From SHAN690 sp040905305 (lineage in GTDB: Bacteria; Bacteroidota; Bacteroidia; Flavobacteriales_G; Salibacteraceae): a stretch of 20,536 nt of DNA. Both the position numbers and the translations under genes were made by a program. Positions 1-7,368 of this stretch are shown here, piece by piece. The DNA lies in assembly GCA_040905305.1 (NCBI GenBank), contig JBBDRU010000267.1, positions 1 to 20,536 on the forward strand, read 5' to 3'. Every line of letters starts with the position of its first letter. The stretch's first letter is position 1. The notes beneath the pieces are model-generated. The model had not been told where the DNA came from and searched no databases. It was given only the letters and a program-made list of their open reading frames with translations.

Positions 1-1456
1 CCAGGAGGCCGATGAACAGCTTTTTGCCAACCCGAGGAATACCGCAAGCGGGACCTTAAAAATGCAAGACTCTGCAGTGGTCGCTACTCGTGGGTTAGAT
101 TGCTATTTATACGGTGTGTATGCACGTGAAAATTTCGTTTCAAATCATTTTGACAGCGTTCAAAAAGCGGCCGATTGGGGGTTTAAGGTTCCGAAGCCGG
201 ATAAGCGAATGATTGAGCTATGCCATTCGGTTGATGATCTGATGAACTTTATCAATCATTGGGACAAGCAGCGGCATTCGCTCGATTTTGAAATTGATGG
301 AGTAGTGATAAAGGTCAATGATTTTTATCAGCAGCAAGAGCTTGGTTTCACGGCCAAATCACCGCGTTGGGCCATCGCCTATAAATTTAAGGCCGCTGAA
401 GTTACTACGAGTTTGATGTCCGTCACTTATCAAGTTGGCAGAACTGGAGCGATCACTCCGGTGGCTAACCTCAAGCCAGTATTGCTTGCCGGAACCACTG
501 TGAAACGCGCTTCACTGCATAATGCTGATCAAATTCTAAAACTCGACTTACGCATTGGGGATGAAGTGCACGTTGAAAAAGGCGGTGAGATTATCCCAAA
601 AATCACAGGTGTGGAACTGAGCAAGAGAAAACCAGATGCTCAGGCGCTTGAATACATCAGTCATTGTCCTGAATGCCAAACGGAGTTGATAAGGCACGAT
701 GGCGAAGCGCTGCATTATTGTCCGAATGAAATGGGGTGTCCACCGCAAATCAAAGGCAGAATGCATCACTTTATTTCACGCAAAGCGATGGATATTGAAG
801 GAATAGGCGCTGAAACCATCGATCAATTGTTTGAAGCTGGCTTGATCAAAAATATGGCTGATTTATATGACCTTGAAAAAGATCAACTGCTGCCATTGGA
901 GCGTATGGCAGAAAAAAGTGCAGAGAATATTATTAATGGCATTGAAGCTTCCAGGCAGGTGCCTTTTGAGCGCGTGCTGTTTGCATTGGGGATTCGGTAT
1001 GTGGGTGAAACGGTGGCAAAGAAACTGGCGCGCCATTTTCTGAACATTGATGCCCTTATGACAGCCGATGTAGAATCGCTGGTAGCTGTAGATGAAATAG
1101 GTGAGCGCATTGCGCAAAGTGTGGTAGTCTTTTTTGCTAAAGAGGAAACACAACTGCTGATACAACGGTTGAAAAAGGCCGGTTTGCAATTTAATATTCC
1201 GGAGGAGGAGCTGGAAGGAAAAACGAGCAAACTGGAGGGTAAATCCTTCGTTATTTCAGGCGTTTTTGAGCGGTTTGAACGCGATGAACTCAAGAAGTTG
1301 ATCGAGCAAAACGGTGGAAAAAACACAGGGTCGGTGAGTGGAAAAACCGATTTTCTACTGGCAGGAGAGGGCATGGGGCCGGCAAAACGAGAAAAGGCGG
1401 AAAAACTAGGCATAAAGATTATCTCTGAGAGCGATTTTGAAGCGATGATTACTTGA
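1..1456 (+). CDS. ligA: NAD-dependent DNA ligase LigA (3' part, 5' end outside window)
   Basis: The enzyme seals nicks in duplex DNA using NAD+ during replication and repair. The reading frame is open from base 2, so the gene begins upstream; about 484 C-terminal codons are present. The usual family length is about 670-700 residues, so the missing part should hold the Ia domain and the KxDG lysine that takes the AMP. The visible part starts with the nucleotidyltransferase motif FANPRNTASGTLK (bases 38-61 and upstream), then EIDGVVIK and WAIAYKFKA, an OB fold, a four-cysteine zinc finger (CPEC at bases 665-676, then two further Cys), helix-hairpin-helix repeats and a C-terminal BRCT domain (about the last 75 residues). 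The Met at base 62 is internal and not a start. A strong terminator follows 27 bases after the stop. Identification is very secure. Confidence 0.97.
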   Translation, partial: QEADEQLFANPRNTASGTLKMQDSAVVATRGLDCYLYGVYARENFVSNHFDSVQKAADWGFKVPKPDKRMIELCHSVDDLMNFINHWDKQRHSLDFEIDGVVIKVNDFYQQQELGFTAKSPRWAIAYKFKAAEVTTSLMSVTYQVGRTGAITPVANLKPVLLAGTTVKRASLHNADQILKLDLRIGDEVHVEKGGEIIPKITGVELSKRKPDAQALEYISHCPECQTELIRHDGEALHYCPNEMGCPPQIKGRMHHFISRKAMDIEGIGAETIDQLFEAGLIKNMADLYDLEKDQLLPLERMAEKSAENIINGIEASRQVPFERVLFALGIRYVGETVAKKLARHFLNIDALMTADVESLVAVDEIGERIAQSVVVFFAKEETQLLIQRLKKAGLQFNIPEEELEGKTSKLEGKSFVISGVFERFERDELKKLIEQNGGKNTGSVSGKTDFLLAGEGMGPAKREKAEKLGIKIISESDFEAMIT

Positions 1457-1483
1457 TGACACCTCTGAAAGTGATGCCAAAAA

Positions 1484-1513
1484 AAAAGCCGCATTGTTTT
1501 CAATGCGGCTTTT
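1484..1513. terminator. Bidirectional intrinsic terminator between ligA and the T9SS cargo gene
   Basis: A perfect 13-bp inverted repeat (AAAAGCCGCATTG / CAATGCGGCTTTT) with a four-base TTTT loop lies between two convergent genes. The A-run before it and the T-run inside the right arm give a U-rich 3' end on both strands. It can end ligA (+) and the secreted protein gene (-). Confidence 0.9.
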
Positions 1514-1530
1514 AAATAAAATGAAAATCG

Positions 1531-2631
1531 CTATTGCTTACTTACTTTTCTAACCTCTACATGACCAGTTTTTGAGTCTGTAGCCTTGATGACGTAAACA
1601 CCTGCTGCCTGATTGCTCAAGGAAACATTCGTGTTTGTATTTACATTCAGGCGGTTTACGGTTTTACCTTGCATGTCGGTAATAACAACGGAAGTTGGAT
1701 TATTCACCCCTTCCAGTTTTACCTGATCTAAAACCGGAGTTATGCTAATGCTGTTCCCGGCCACTTCTTCACGACCTGATGGCCAGTTGCCCGGCTTAAA
1801 CGGATCATAAGAGTCAATGATCGTGAAGTCATCACAAGAGACATCGTTCGAATCAACCTCGTCCAGGGCAGCGTTAACGCTAACACACACGTCATACGTG
1901 CCGGAATCTTGAGGTACATCAGGGATTGAGTTTGGATTTACAATGAATGTTCTGGATTCATTTGCACCAACACTCGACCCAAAACTGCCTGTTAGGTTTA
2001 CCGAATCTCCATTAAGACTTAAAATAAAGTTTAATTCGTATCCTTCGTTGAAAACAACCTGGCTGTTATTGGTTACCGTGAAGGTCAACGAGTCGATTTC
2101 AGGAACGGTGTTTTCATAGTTGTCTATGTCAAAGCCATCTAAATCAGTAGGTTCATGAATTGTTACTAAGTCACAGGACCAATCTATTGAAACGGCACTG
2201 GTAACAGAAAACTGGTCACAAAGGATATTGTTTGACGGGTCTGATTCCAGAGTTGAGTCTGCGAAATAAGCTGATCCGCAAATGTCAACAACGGGAGTTC
2301 CAGGCTCGAATGTATAGTTCGCGGTTGAAGTCAATAAAATCTCAGATCCAGCAGCAAATGGTTGCGTAAATTGAAAAGTGTCAGGCCCAACAAATGGGTT
2401 TAAATTGGTTGTTATTGCAACATAAAACAATGTTCCTGTGGGAATATCGTTTGCTCCGTTGTTTCTTATCGTAAATTCCAAGGGAGAGGCCATTCCAGCA
2501 GGAACCTGATTCGTGGCGGTGGAGGCTGCTCCAACACTAACTACCGAAAGGTCATATGTTTGTGCTTGAGTCGAGCTGATCGAAAAAGTTAATAGACTAA
2601 ACAAGAGAATTGGGGTAAAAATTATTTTCAT
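1531..2631 (-). CDS. Secreted protein with two related beta (CARDB-like) domains and T9SS type A sorting domain
   Basis: The 366-residue product has a signal peptide (residues 1-23, cleavage near TQA|QTYD). Two domains of about 120 residues follow (about 25-142 and 150-271). Each has a TFTVTNN/FTIRNNG-type strand and each ends in a matching segment (SDPSNNILCDQF and VDSNDVSCDDF), so they look like a duplication. They resemble CARDB/immunoglobulin-like domains of Bacteroidota surface proteins. Residues about 290-366 form a type A sorting domain (VVITDMQGK ... GVYVIKA ... VRKVSK), which sends proteins through the type IX system to the surface or medium. No catalytic motif is visible; adhesion or a structural role is a guess. 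It is a single-gene unit with the shared terminator at 1484-1513. The ATG at 2631 begins directly with the signal peptide. Confidence 0.85.
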   Translation of the reverse strand: MKIIFTPILLFSLLTFSISSTQAQTYDLSVVSVGAASTATNQVPAGMASPLEFTIRNNGANDIPTGTLFYVAITTNLNPFVGPDTFQFTQPFAAGSEILLTSTANYTFEPGTPVVDICGSAYFADSTLESDPSNNILCDQFSVTSAVSIDWSCDLVTIHEPTDLDGFDIDNYENTVPEIDSLTFTVTNNSQVVFNEGYELNFILSLNGDSVNLTGSFGSSVGANESRTFIVNPNSIPDVPQDSGTYDVCVSVNAALDEVDSNDVSCDDFTIIDSYDPFKPGNWPSGREEVAGNSISITPVLDQVKLEGVNNPTSVVITDMQGKTVNRLNVNTNTNVSLSNQAAGVYVIKATDSKTGHVEVRKVSKQ

Positions 2632-2675
2632 ATCATTTTATTATTAAGCGGTCATCATTATAATAGGACGCGGCA

Positions 2676-2683
2676 CGAATTTA
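2676..2683 (-). promoter_or_regulatory. Possible -7 promoter element of the T9SS cargo gene
   Basis: On the minus strand the sequence TAAATTCG matches 7 of 8 positions of the Bacteroidota -7 element TAnnTTTG and would give a leader of about 35-40 bases before the ATG at 2631. No clear -33 TTG is seen, so this is weak. Confidence 0.2.
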
Positions 2684-2702
2684 AAGGTTAGCGTTTAAAA
2701 GA

Positions 2703-2719
2703 AATTATTTTTAATAATT
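2703..2719 (-). terminator. Weak AT-only hairpin at the end of the ion channel gene
   Basis: AATTATT / AATAATT with a three-base loop overlaps the channel stop codon and is followed on the minus strand by TCTTTT. The stem has no G or C, so its strength as a terminator is doubtful, but it is the only candidate at the end of this operon. Confidence 0.2.
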
Positions 2720-3569
2720 ATTCTTTTCGATCAGGCAGTTTTGCCCCACACTTCATGCAATACTCCGCATCTTTTTCAATGCTGGTTTTTCCGCAGTTGT
2801 TGCAATGTTGTTTTTCTAACAGGTCATTGGTTCCGTCCTTGGAAAGATTTTGATTTTTCGCCATCTCTGCGCTCACCAAACCTGTTGGAATGGCAATGAT
2901 GCCGTAACCCAACACCATCAGTATGCTTGCGAAAAATTGACCAACTGCCGTTGCGGGATGGATGTCTCCAAAGCCAACAGTGGTCACCGTTACAATGGCC
3001 CAATAAATTCCCCGTGGAATACTGGTGAAGCCGCCTTCTTCTCCCTCGATCAGATACATTAACGTGCCCATGATCACGGCAACCATGAATACGGAGAAAA
3101 TGAAAACCGCAATTTTTGCCCGGCTTGCCTTGAGCGAATTCCATAAAGTTTGGGACTCCTTCATAAAACGGGCGAGTTTTAATATCCTAAATACCCGCAT
3201 CAAGCGCAATATTCTTATCACCATCAGGTATTGAGAGGAAGTGATGATGATGGCTAAATAGGTGGGCAAAATGGAAAGCAAGTCGATGATGCCATAAAAA
3301 GATTTTACGTATCCCCAGGGCTTTCTTGAAATCCAAATGCGCAAAATATATTCTACCGTAAAAACAAAAGTGAACAGGTATTCAATCACATGAAACCAAA
3401 AGCCATAAAGATCTCGCAAATCTTTTACGCTTTCCAAAAGAACCACCAACACACTGGCCCCAATCAGCGCAAGGAGTACAAGGTCAAATAATTTTCCGGC
3501 AGGAGTGTCAGTGCCGAAAATGATAATATACAGACGTTTCTTTAATATTTCTTTATCCTGCGGACTCAT
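2718..3569 (-). CDS. Six-TM voltage-gated-type potassium channel with C-terminal zinc ribbon
   Basis: The 283-residue protein has the full voltage-gated channel layout: S1 (about 27-48), S2 (57-79), S3 (93-109), an S4 with regularly spaced arginines (R119, R122, R125, R128, then K131, R134), S5 (about 152-174), a pore loop with the K+ selectivity filter TTVGFGD (196-202) and S6 (about 209-232). A soluble tail ends in a treble-clef-like zinc ribbon CNNC...CMKC (C256, C259, C271, C274). It should conduct K+ across the inner membrane in response to voltage, but gating is not shown. The ATG at 3569 lies inside the end of the DUF4159 gene (17-base overlap), which suggests translational coupling. 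The tail ribbon resembles the 'zinc-ribbon' segments found on many bacterial membrane proteins; its role is unknown. Confidence 0.9.
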   Translation of the reverse strand: MSPQDKEILKKRLYIIIFGTDTPAGKLFDLVLLALIGASVLVVLLESVKDLRDLYGFWFHVIEYLFTFVFTVEYILRIWISRKPWGYVKSFYGIIDLLSILPTYLAIIITSSQYLMVIRILRLMRVFRILKLARFMKESQTLWNSLKASRAKIAVFIFSVFMVAVIMGTLMYLIEGEEGGFTSIPRGIYWAIVTVTTVGFGDIHPATAVGQFFASILMVLGYGIIAIPTGLVSAEMAKNQNLSKDGTNDLLEKQHCNNCGKTSIEKDAEYCMKCGAKLPDRKE

Positions 3570-4224
3570 CGTTCATGAAAACAAATTGAAGAATATTCGC
3601 GCCCATTTTCAAGGCTTTGATATGGTTTTCCCGGGTGTCGTTGTGAATCCGTGGATCTTCCCACCCGTCCCCCAAATCAGATTCAAACGTATATATACAG
3701 ACCATCCGACCTTCATAAAACAATCCAAAAGCTTGCGGTCGTTGATTGTCATGTTCGTGAATCTTTGGCAGGCCTTGCGTAAACTTAAATTTCTGATGAA
3801 AAATGGGATGGGATGGGGGCAGTTCTGTAAATACGAGTTCGGGAAATACCTTTTTCATCTCAGTCCTGATAAACTGGTCCAGACCATAGTTGTCATCTAT
3901 GTGCAAAAAACCTCCTGAAATCATGTATTTGCGCAGGTTTTGTGCCTCTTGATCAGAGAAAATAACATTGCCATGACCTGTCATGTGCACAAAAGGATAA
4001 TTGAAAAGGGCTTTATCTCCAACTTCTACAATGGCTTGTTCTTCAGAAATGTCAGTACCTAATTCTTTATTTGCAAAAGCGATGAGGTTTGGAAGCGAGG
4101 TTTCCAGGTTAGCATACCAATCGCCACCACCGTTGTATTTGAGTAGGGCGATTTGATAGGAGCCGTTTTGCGCTGAAACTGCGTTCAGAAGAAGAAAAAA
4201 TAGAATACTCAACGCCATTTTCAT
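3553..4224 (-). CDS. DUF4159 domain protein, exported
   Basis: The 223-residue product has a signal peptide (about 1-18, cleavage near VSA|Q), so it acts in the periplasm or envelope. The mature protein is one DUF4159 domain, recognised by HMTGHG (80-85), GGFLHIDDNYG (104-114) and a C-terminal segment DGWEDPRIHND. The family has a class I glutamine amidotransferase-like or ThuA-like fold and no established activity. I see no catalytic Cys-His pair to claim. It sits second in an operon: 17 bases after rsmE and overlapping the channel gene by 17 bases. In-frame Met3 is an alternative start. Family assignment is confident, function unknown. Confidence 0.85.
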   Translation of the reverse strand: MKMALSILFFLLLNAVSAQNGSYQIALLKYNGGGDWYANLETSLPNLIAFANKELGTDISEEQAIVEVGDKALFNYPFVHMTGHGNVIFSDQEAQNLRKYMISGGFLHIDDNYGLDQFIRTEMKKVFPELVFTELPPSHPIFHQKFKFTQGLPKIHEHDNQRPQAFGLFYEGRMVCIYTFESDLGDGWEDPRIHNDTRENHIKALKMGANILQFVFMNDESAG

Positions 4225-4241
4225 CGGTTCGAATGTAGTAT

Positions 4242-4952
4242 TTAATCCATTAATAACGCTGCTACCATCACGCCAACAATGGCTGCGGTTTCGGTTCGAA
4301 GTCGCTTTTTTCCTAAACTCAAGGGTTGATAACCTTGTGCATTGGCGAGGCGTATTTCTTCTGAACTAAAATCTCCTTCAGGCCCGATGGCAAGTACCGT
4401 ATTGGCTGAGCTGCGTTGCAGGGTTTTCAACGATGCCTTTTCTCCCTCAGCACAATGGGCTATCCACTTTTCACCATTTTGCATGACGATGGCTTTTTCA
4501 AAAGCGATGAGTTCACTGATGTCAGGTATAAATAAATCTTTAGATTGTTTCGCTGCACTGATGGCAATGCGCATCAATCGTTCGTGTTTAATATGCGACC
4601 GCTCTGAGTGCTGACATTGAATGGGAATAATTTTATTCACCCCAATCTCAATGGACTTTTCAATTACCCATTCAAAACGGGCAATGTTTTTTGTTGGCGC
4701 AACCAATAAAATGATGCTCTTCAAATTAGCGGATTGCTCTTCAACAATATCGCTAATGTTTACGCTTGATTTCTTGCCAGAAGAGAAAATCGATGCGGTA
4801 AAAAGCTTCCCTTTTCCATTAAAAACATGGACCGAATCCCCATTTTTAAGACGCAAAACACGTGCGTGTTGCGCTTCATCGGCCAGCAATTCACAGGTGC
4901 TGTTTTCAACGGCTTCGGGTACAAAAAATCTTGGTAGATCGGGTAGGCTCAT
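4242..4952 (-). CDS. rsmE: 16S rRNA (uracil1498-N3)-methyltransferase RsmE
   Basis: The enzyme methylates N3 of U1498 in 16S rRNA with S-adenosylmethionine. From the Met chosen here the protein has 236 residues, the usual RsmE length. It has an N-terminal PUA-like domain (HARVLRLKNGD at about 29-39) and a C-terminal SPOUT trefoil-knot domain with the AdoMet-binding motifs IGPEGDFS (189-196) and SLGKKRLRTETAA (213-225). An ATG eight codons upstream (4976) would add MKCAKFAR. I prefer 4952 because family members start shortly before the conserved RFF/LFY segment, and because a -7-like TAAATTCG lies between the two Met codons. It is the first gene of the operon with the DUF4159 and channel genes, separated from pckA by a terminator. 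Confidence 0.93.
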   Translation of the reverse strand: MSLPDLPRFFVPEAVENSTCELLADEAQHARVLRLKNGDSVHVFNGKGKLFTASIFSSGKKSSVNISDIVEEQSANLKSIILLVAPTKNIARFEWVIEKSIEIGVNKIIPIQCQHSERSHIKHERLMRIAISAAKQSKDLFIPDISELIAFEKAIVMQNGEKWIAHCAEGEKASLKTLQRSSANTVLAIGPEGDFSSEEIRLANAQGYQPLSLGKKRLRTETAAIVGVMVAALLMD

Positions 4953-5060
4953 ACGAGCGAATTTAGCGCATTTCATAGAGTAGAGAACGCACTCTTATAA
5001 AGTGTCGAGTTTTATTCCAGGTTCTTAACAAGCATAAAATTCGGTGAGGTATGCCTGAAA

Positions 5061-5085
5061 AAAAGCCGCAACACGTGCGGCTTTT
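5061..5085 (-). terminator. Intrinsic terminator of pckA
   Basis: On the minus strand, a perfect 10-bp stem (AAAAGCCGCA / TGCGGCTTTT) with a five-base loop is followed by a run of seven U (bases 5058-5064). It lies 17 bases after the pckA stop and isolates pckA from rsmE. Confidence 0.9.
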
Positions 5086-5102
5086 CATAATTGCTTAAAG
5101 AA

Positions 5103-6719
5103 TTAAACATTTTGAGCTAAGCGCGGAGCTGCAGCCATTATTTCTTCGCTTGCATCTGATGCAAACGATTCAAAATTCTTCACAAAAGACGCAGCTAGCT
5201 TATTGGCTTTCTTATCGTAAGCGGGTTTGTCTGCCCAGGTGTTCCTTGGATTTAAAATTTCACTTGGCACATCAGGACATGACGTTGGCATATTGAGGCC
5301 AAAAACTTCATGTGATGTAAATTCTACATTGTTCAATTCACCTTTTAGCGCAGCGGTGATCATTGCACGCGTATATTTTAACTTAATCCGAGATCCAACA
5401 CCATATTCGCCACCGCTCCAACCGGTGTTGATCAGCCAGACGTTGACGTTGTTTTTACGCATTTTCTCACCTAGCATTTCAGCGTATTTAGTAGGGTGTA
5501 GGGGCAAAAACGGGGCGCCAAAACAAGAGGAAAAGGTGGTTTGTGGCTCGGTTACTCCGGCTTCTGTTCCCGCAACTTTAGCCGTGTATCCTGAAATAAA
5601 GTGATACATCGCCTGACCCGGGGTGAGTTTCGAAATAGGAGGTAATACCCCAAATGCATCAGCCGTTAAAAAAAAGATGTTTGTTGGAATACCCCCAACA
5701 GACGGAGTTGCAATTCCTTCAATATGATCAATCGGATAACTAACCCGTGTGTTCTCAGTTTTGCTGCTGTCTTCAAAATTCACCGTAGAAGTGCCGTCAT
5801 AAACACCAATATTTTCGAGCAAAGCACCAAATTTGATGGCCTTCCAGATTTGCGGTTCTTTTTCTTCACTAAGGTCTATGCACTTTGCATAGCAGCCTCC
5901 TTCAAAATTGAAAACAGTCTTCTCCGTCCAACCGTGTTCATCGTCACCGATTAATGCACGATTTGGATCAGCAGAGAGGGTTGTTTTACCAGTTCCGGAA
6001 AGGCCGAAAAACACTGCCGTGTCGCCTTCTTTTCCAATGTTTGCAGAGCAATGCATACTCAGCACGTTGCGATCTTGAGGAAGCACGTAGTTCAACACGG
6101 TGAAAATTCCTTTTTTGATTTCACCGGTATATCCGGATCCACCGACTAGGGCAATTTTTCGGGTAAAGTCTAAAATGGAAAAGTTGTGCTGGCGCGTTCC
6201 GTCAATGGCTGGATCAGCATGAAAGCCCGGAACACACAAAACAGTCCACTCCGGCTCAAAGGTGTTTATTTCTTCTTCGTTTGGGCGAATAAACATGTTG
6301 TTTGCGAAGATGTTGCTCCACGCATATTCTGTAACCACTCTTATGTTCAGTCTGTATTCAGGATCGGCACATGCGATACAGTCGCGCACATAAACATCTT
6401 TGTTTTGAAGGTAAGCCTTCATACGGTTCATCAAGGGCTCAAACTTGTCTTTATCAAAAGGCGTGTTGAAGCTACCATCCCACCAAACGGTATGCTCCGT
6501 GGTAGAATCCTTTACGATAAACTTGTCTTTTGGCGACCGGCCAGTAAACTCTCCTGTATCGATGGCTAAAGCTCCGGTATCGGTCAAGAAACCATCACCG
6601 TTAATGACCACATCTTCTAACAACTCTGCGGGGTCAAGGTTCCAAAATGCATTTCTAACCTGACCCAGACCTAAATCTACAACAGAGGCTTTTTCAGCCT
6701 TTCTTCCGTACTCGTTCAT
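5103..6719 (-). CDS. pckA: Phosphoenolpyruvate carboxykinase (ATP)
   Basis: The enzyme converts oxaloacetate and ATP to phosphoenolpyruvate, CO2 and ADP, the first committed step of gluconeogenesis, in the cytoplasm. The 538-residue length is typical of the ATP-dependent class. Visible motifs are TGRSPKDKF (59-67, substrate arginine R61), GYTGEIKKG (196-204), the kinase-1a loop GLSGTGKTTLS (239-249), the kinase-2/metal motif LIGDDEHGW (256-264) and NTGWSGG (431-437). All expected active-site residues that I can check are present. It is a single-gene unit with its own promoter and terminator. The ATG at 6719 gives the normal N-terminus. Confidence 0.98.
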   Translation of the reverse strand: MNEYGRKAEKASVVDLGLGQVRNAFWNLDPAELLEDVVINGDGFLTDTGALAIDTGEFTGRSPKDKFIVKDSTTEHTVWWDGSFNTPFDKDKFEPLMNRMKAYLQNKDVYVRDCIACADPEYRLNIRVVTEYAWSNIFANNMFIRPNEEEINTFEPEWTVLCVPGFHADPAIDGTRQHNFSILDFTRKIALVGGSGYTGEIKKGIFTVLNYVLPQDRNVLSMHCSANIGKEGDTAVFFGLSGTGKTTLSADPNRALIGDDEHGWTEKTVFNFEGGCYAKCIDLSEEKEPQIWKAIKFGALLENIGVYDGTSTVNFEDSSKTENTRVSYPIDHIEGIATPSVGGIPTNIFFLTADAFGVLPPISKLTPGQAMYHFISGYTAKVAGTEAGVTEPQTTFSSCFGAPFLPLHPTKYAEMLGEKMRKNNVNVWLINTGWSGGEYGVGSRIKLKYTRAMITAALKGELNNVEFTSHEVFGLNMPTSCPDVPSEILNPRNTWADKPAYDKKANKLAASFVKNFESFASDASEEIMAAAPRLAQNV

Positions 6720-6769
6720 AATAATGATTTGTGCTTACGTTATCTTTTGATTAAGCAATTGTGAGGGTG

Positions 6770-6777
6770 CAAAGTTT
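6770..6777 (-). promoter_or_regulatory. Probable -7 promoter element of pckA with adjacent 8-base direct repeat
   Basis: The minus strand reads AAACTTTGCACCC; AAACTTTG matches 7 of 8 positions of TAnnTTTG and the CACCC that follows is a common start-site context in Bacteroidota. The expected leader is about 45 bases. A direct repeat, TTTGCTAA at 6775-6782 and 6787-6794 (12-base period, plus-strand reading), overlaps and extends upstream of the element and could be an operator. No clear -33 TTG is seen. Confidence 0.35.
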
Positions 6778-6827
6778 GCTAATGATTTTGCTAACATTAC
6801 TTTAAAAAAACCAATTTTTATACACAA

Positions 6828-7235
6828 TTAGGCTTTCTTAATTGTGATAAGTTTTACGGCATCGATGAAAATGAGCAGCCAGGCTGTGATGAGGAGAAGC
6901 CCGCCAATGGGAGTGATCGGGCCAAGCCAGGAAGCAGAAAAGCCGAGTAATTCCTGAAGATTCAGCAGGTATATTGACCATGAGAAAAACACGATTCCTA
7001 TTCCAAAAAGTGTTGTGATCAGCCTTTCGTATTGCAGATGAAAGCTATGTCCTTTTAGCGCGATCATCACCAATATTAATCCGTGATACATTTGGTAGCG
7101 CACTCCTGTCTCAAAAGAATTAAGTTGCTCAGGTGTCAGCAGTTCCTTGAGCAGGTGTGCACCAAACGCACCGAGTATCACTGCTGTTAGTGTGAAAAAG
7201 GATCCGAAAAGCAGGTGGAAGGGTTTGTTTTTCAT
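6828..7235 (-). CDS. DUF423 small integral membrane protein
   Basis: The product from the chosen start is 135 residues, matching the short DUF423 family (YwdK-like). It has four predicted membrane segments and the family signature GAFGAHLL near the N-terminus followed by FETGVRYQMYHGL. The function of the family is unknown. The frame is open to a Met at 7304, but that would add 23 unrelated residues and run through a perfect TAnnTTTG element at 7253-7260, so Met at 7235 (MKNKPFHLL) is the better start. It is divergent from the saccharopine dehydrogenase-family gene, and 108 bases upstream of pckA on the same strand with no convincing terminator between them. Confidence 0.85.
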   Translation of the reverse strand: MKNKPFHLLFGSFFTLTAVILGAFGAHLLKELLTPEQLNSFETGVRYQMYHGLILVMIALKGHSFHLQYERLITTLFGIGIVFFSWSIYLLNLQELLGFSASWLGPITPIGGLLLITAWLLIFIDAVKLITIKKA

Positions 7236-7252
7236 CGTATTGAATTGATCTA

Positions 7253-7260
7253 CAAAAGTA
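7253..7260 (-). promoter_or_regulatory. -7 promoter element of the DUF423 gene
   Basis: TACTTTTG on the minus strand is an exact match to TAnnTTTG. It lies 17 bases before the ATG at 7235 and inside the longer open frame, which decides the start choice. The -33 region is not clear (CTG rather than TTG). Confidence 0.45.
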
Positions 7261-7368
7261 GCCATCACAGTGGTCGGCAGTGCCTTGGTATGTTGTTTTA
7301 TCATCTTGCATCATAATCCTATCTTCAGTTCAAAACCGAATCCTACATTCGCCCAAAGCAAAAAAAGA

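Noticed and set aside
883..1503. 206-codon open frame on the minus strand inside ligA
   Set aside because: It lies antisense to strongly conserved LigA domains, has a low-complexity Ser/Phe-rich composition and no recognisable motif. It is a shadow of the ligA frame.
3505..3918. 137-codon open frame on the plus strand over the DUF4159 and channel genes
   Set aside because: Both minus-strand genes have clear family signatures; this frame has none.
7236..7368. Longer starts for the DUF423 gene (to 7304) and the saccharopine dehydrogenase gene (from 7270), which would overlap each other
   Set aside because: The added residues are unlike the families, and a perfect -7 element sits in the DUF423 extension. 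The region is better read as a short divergent promoter region.
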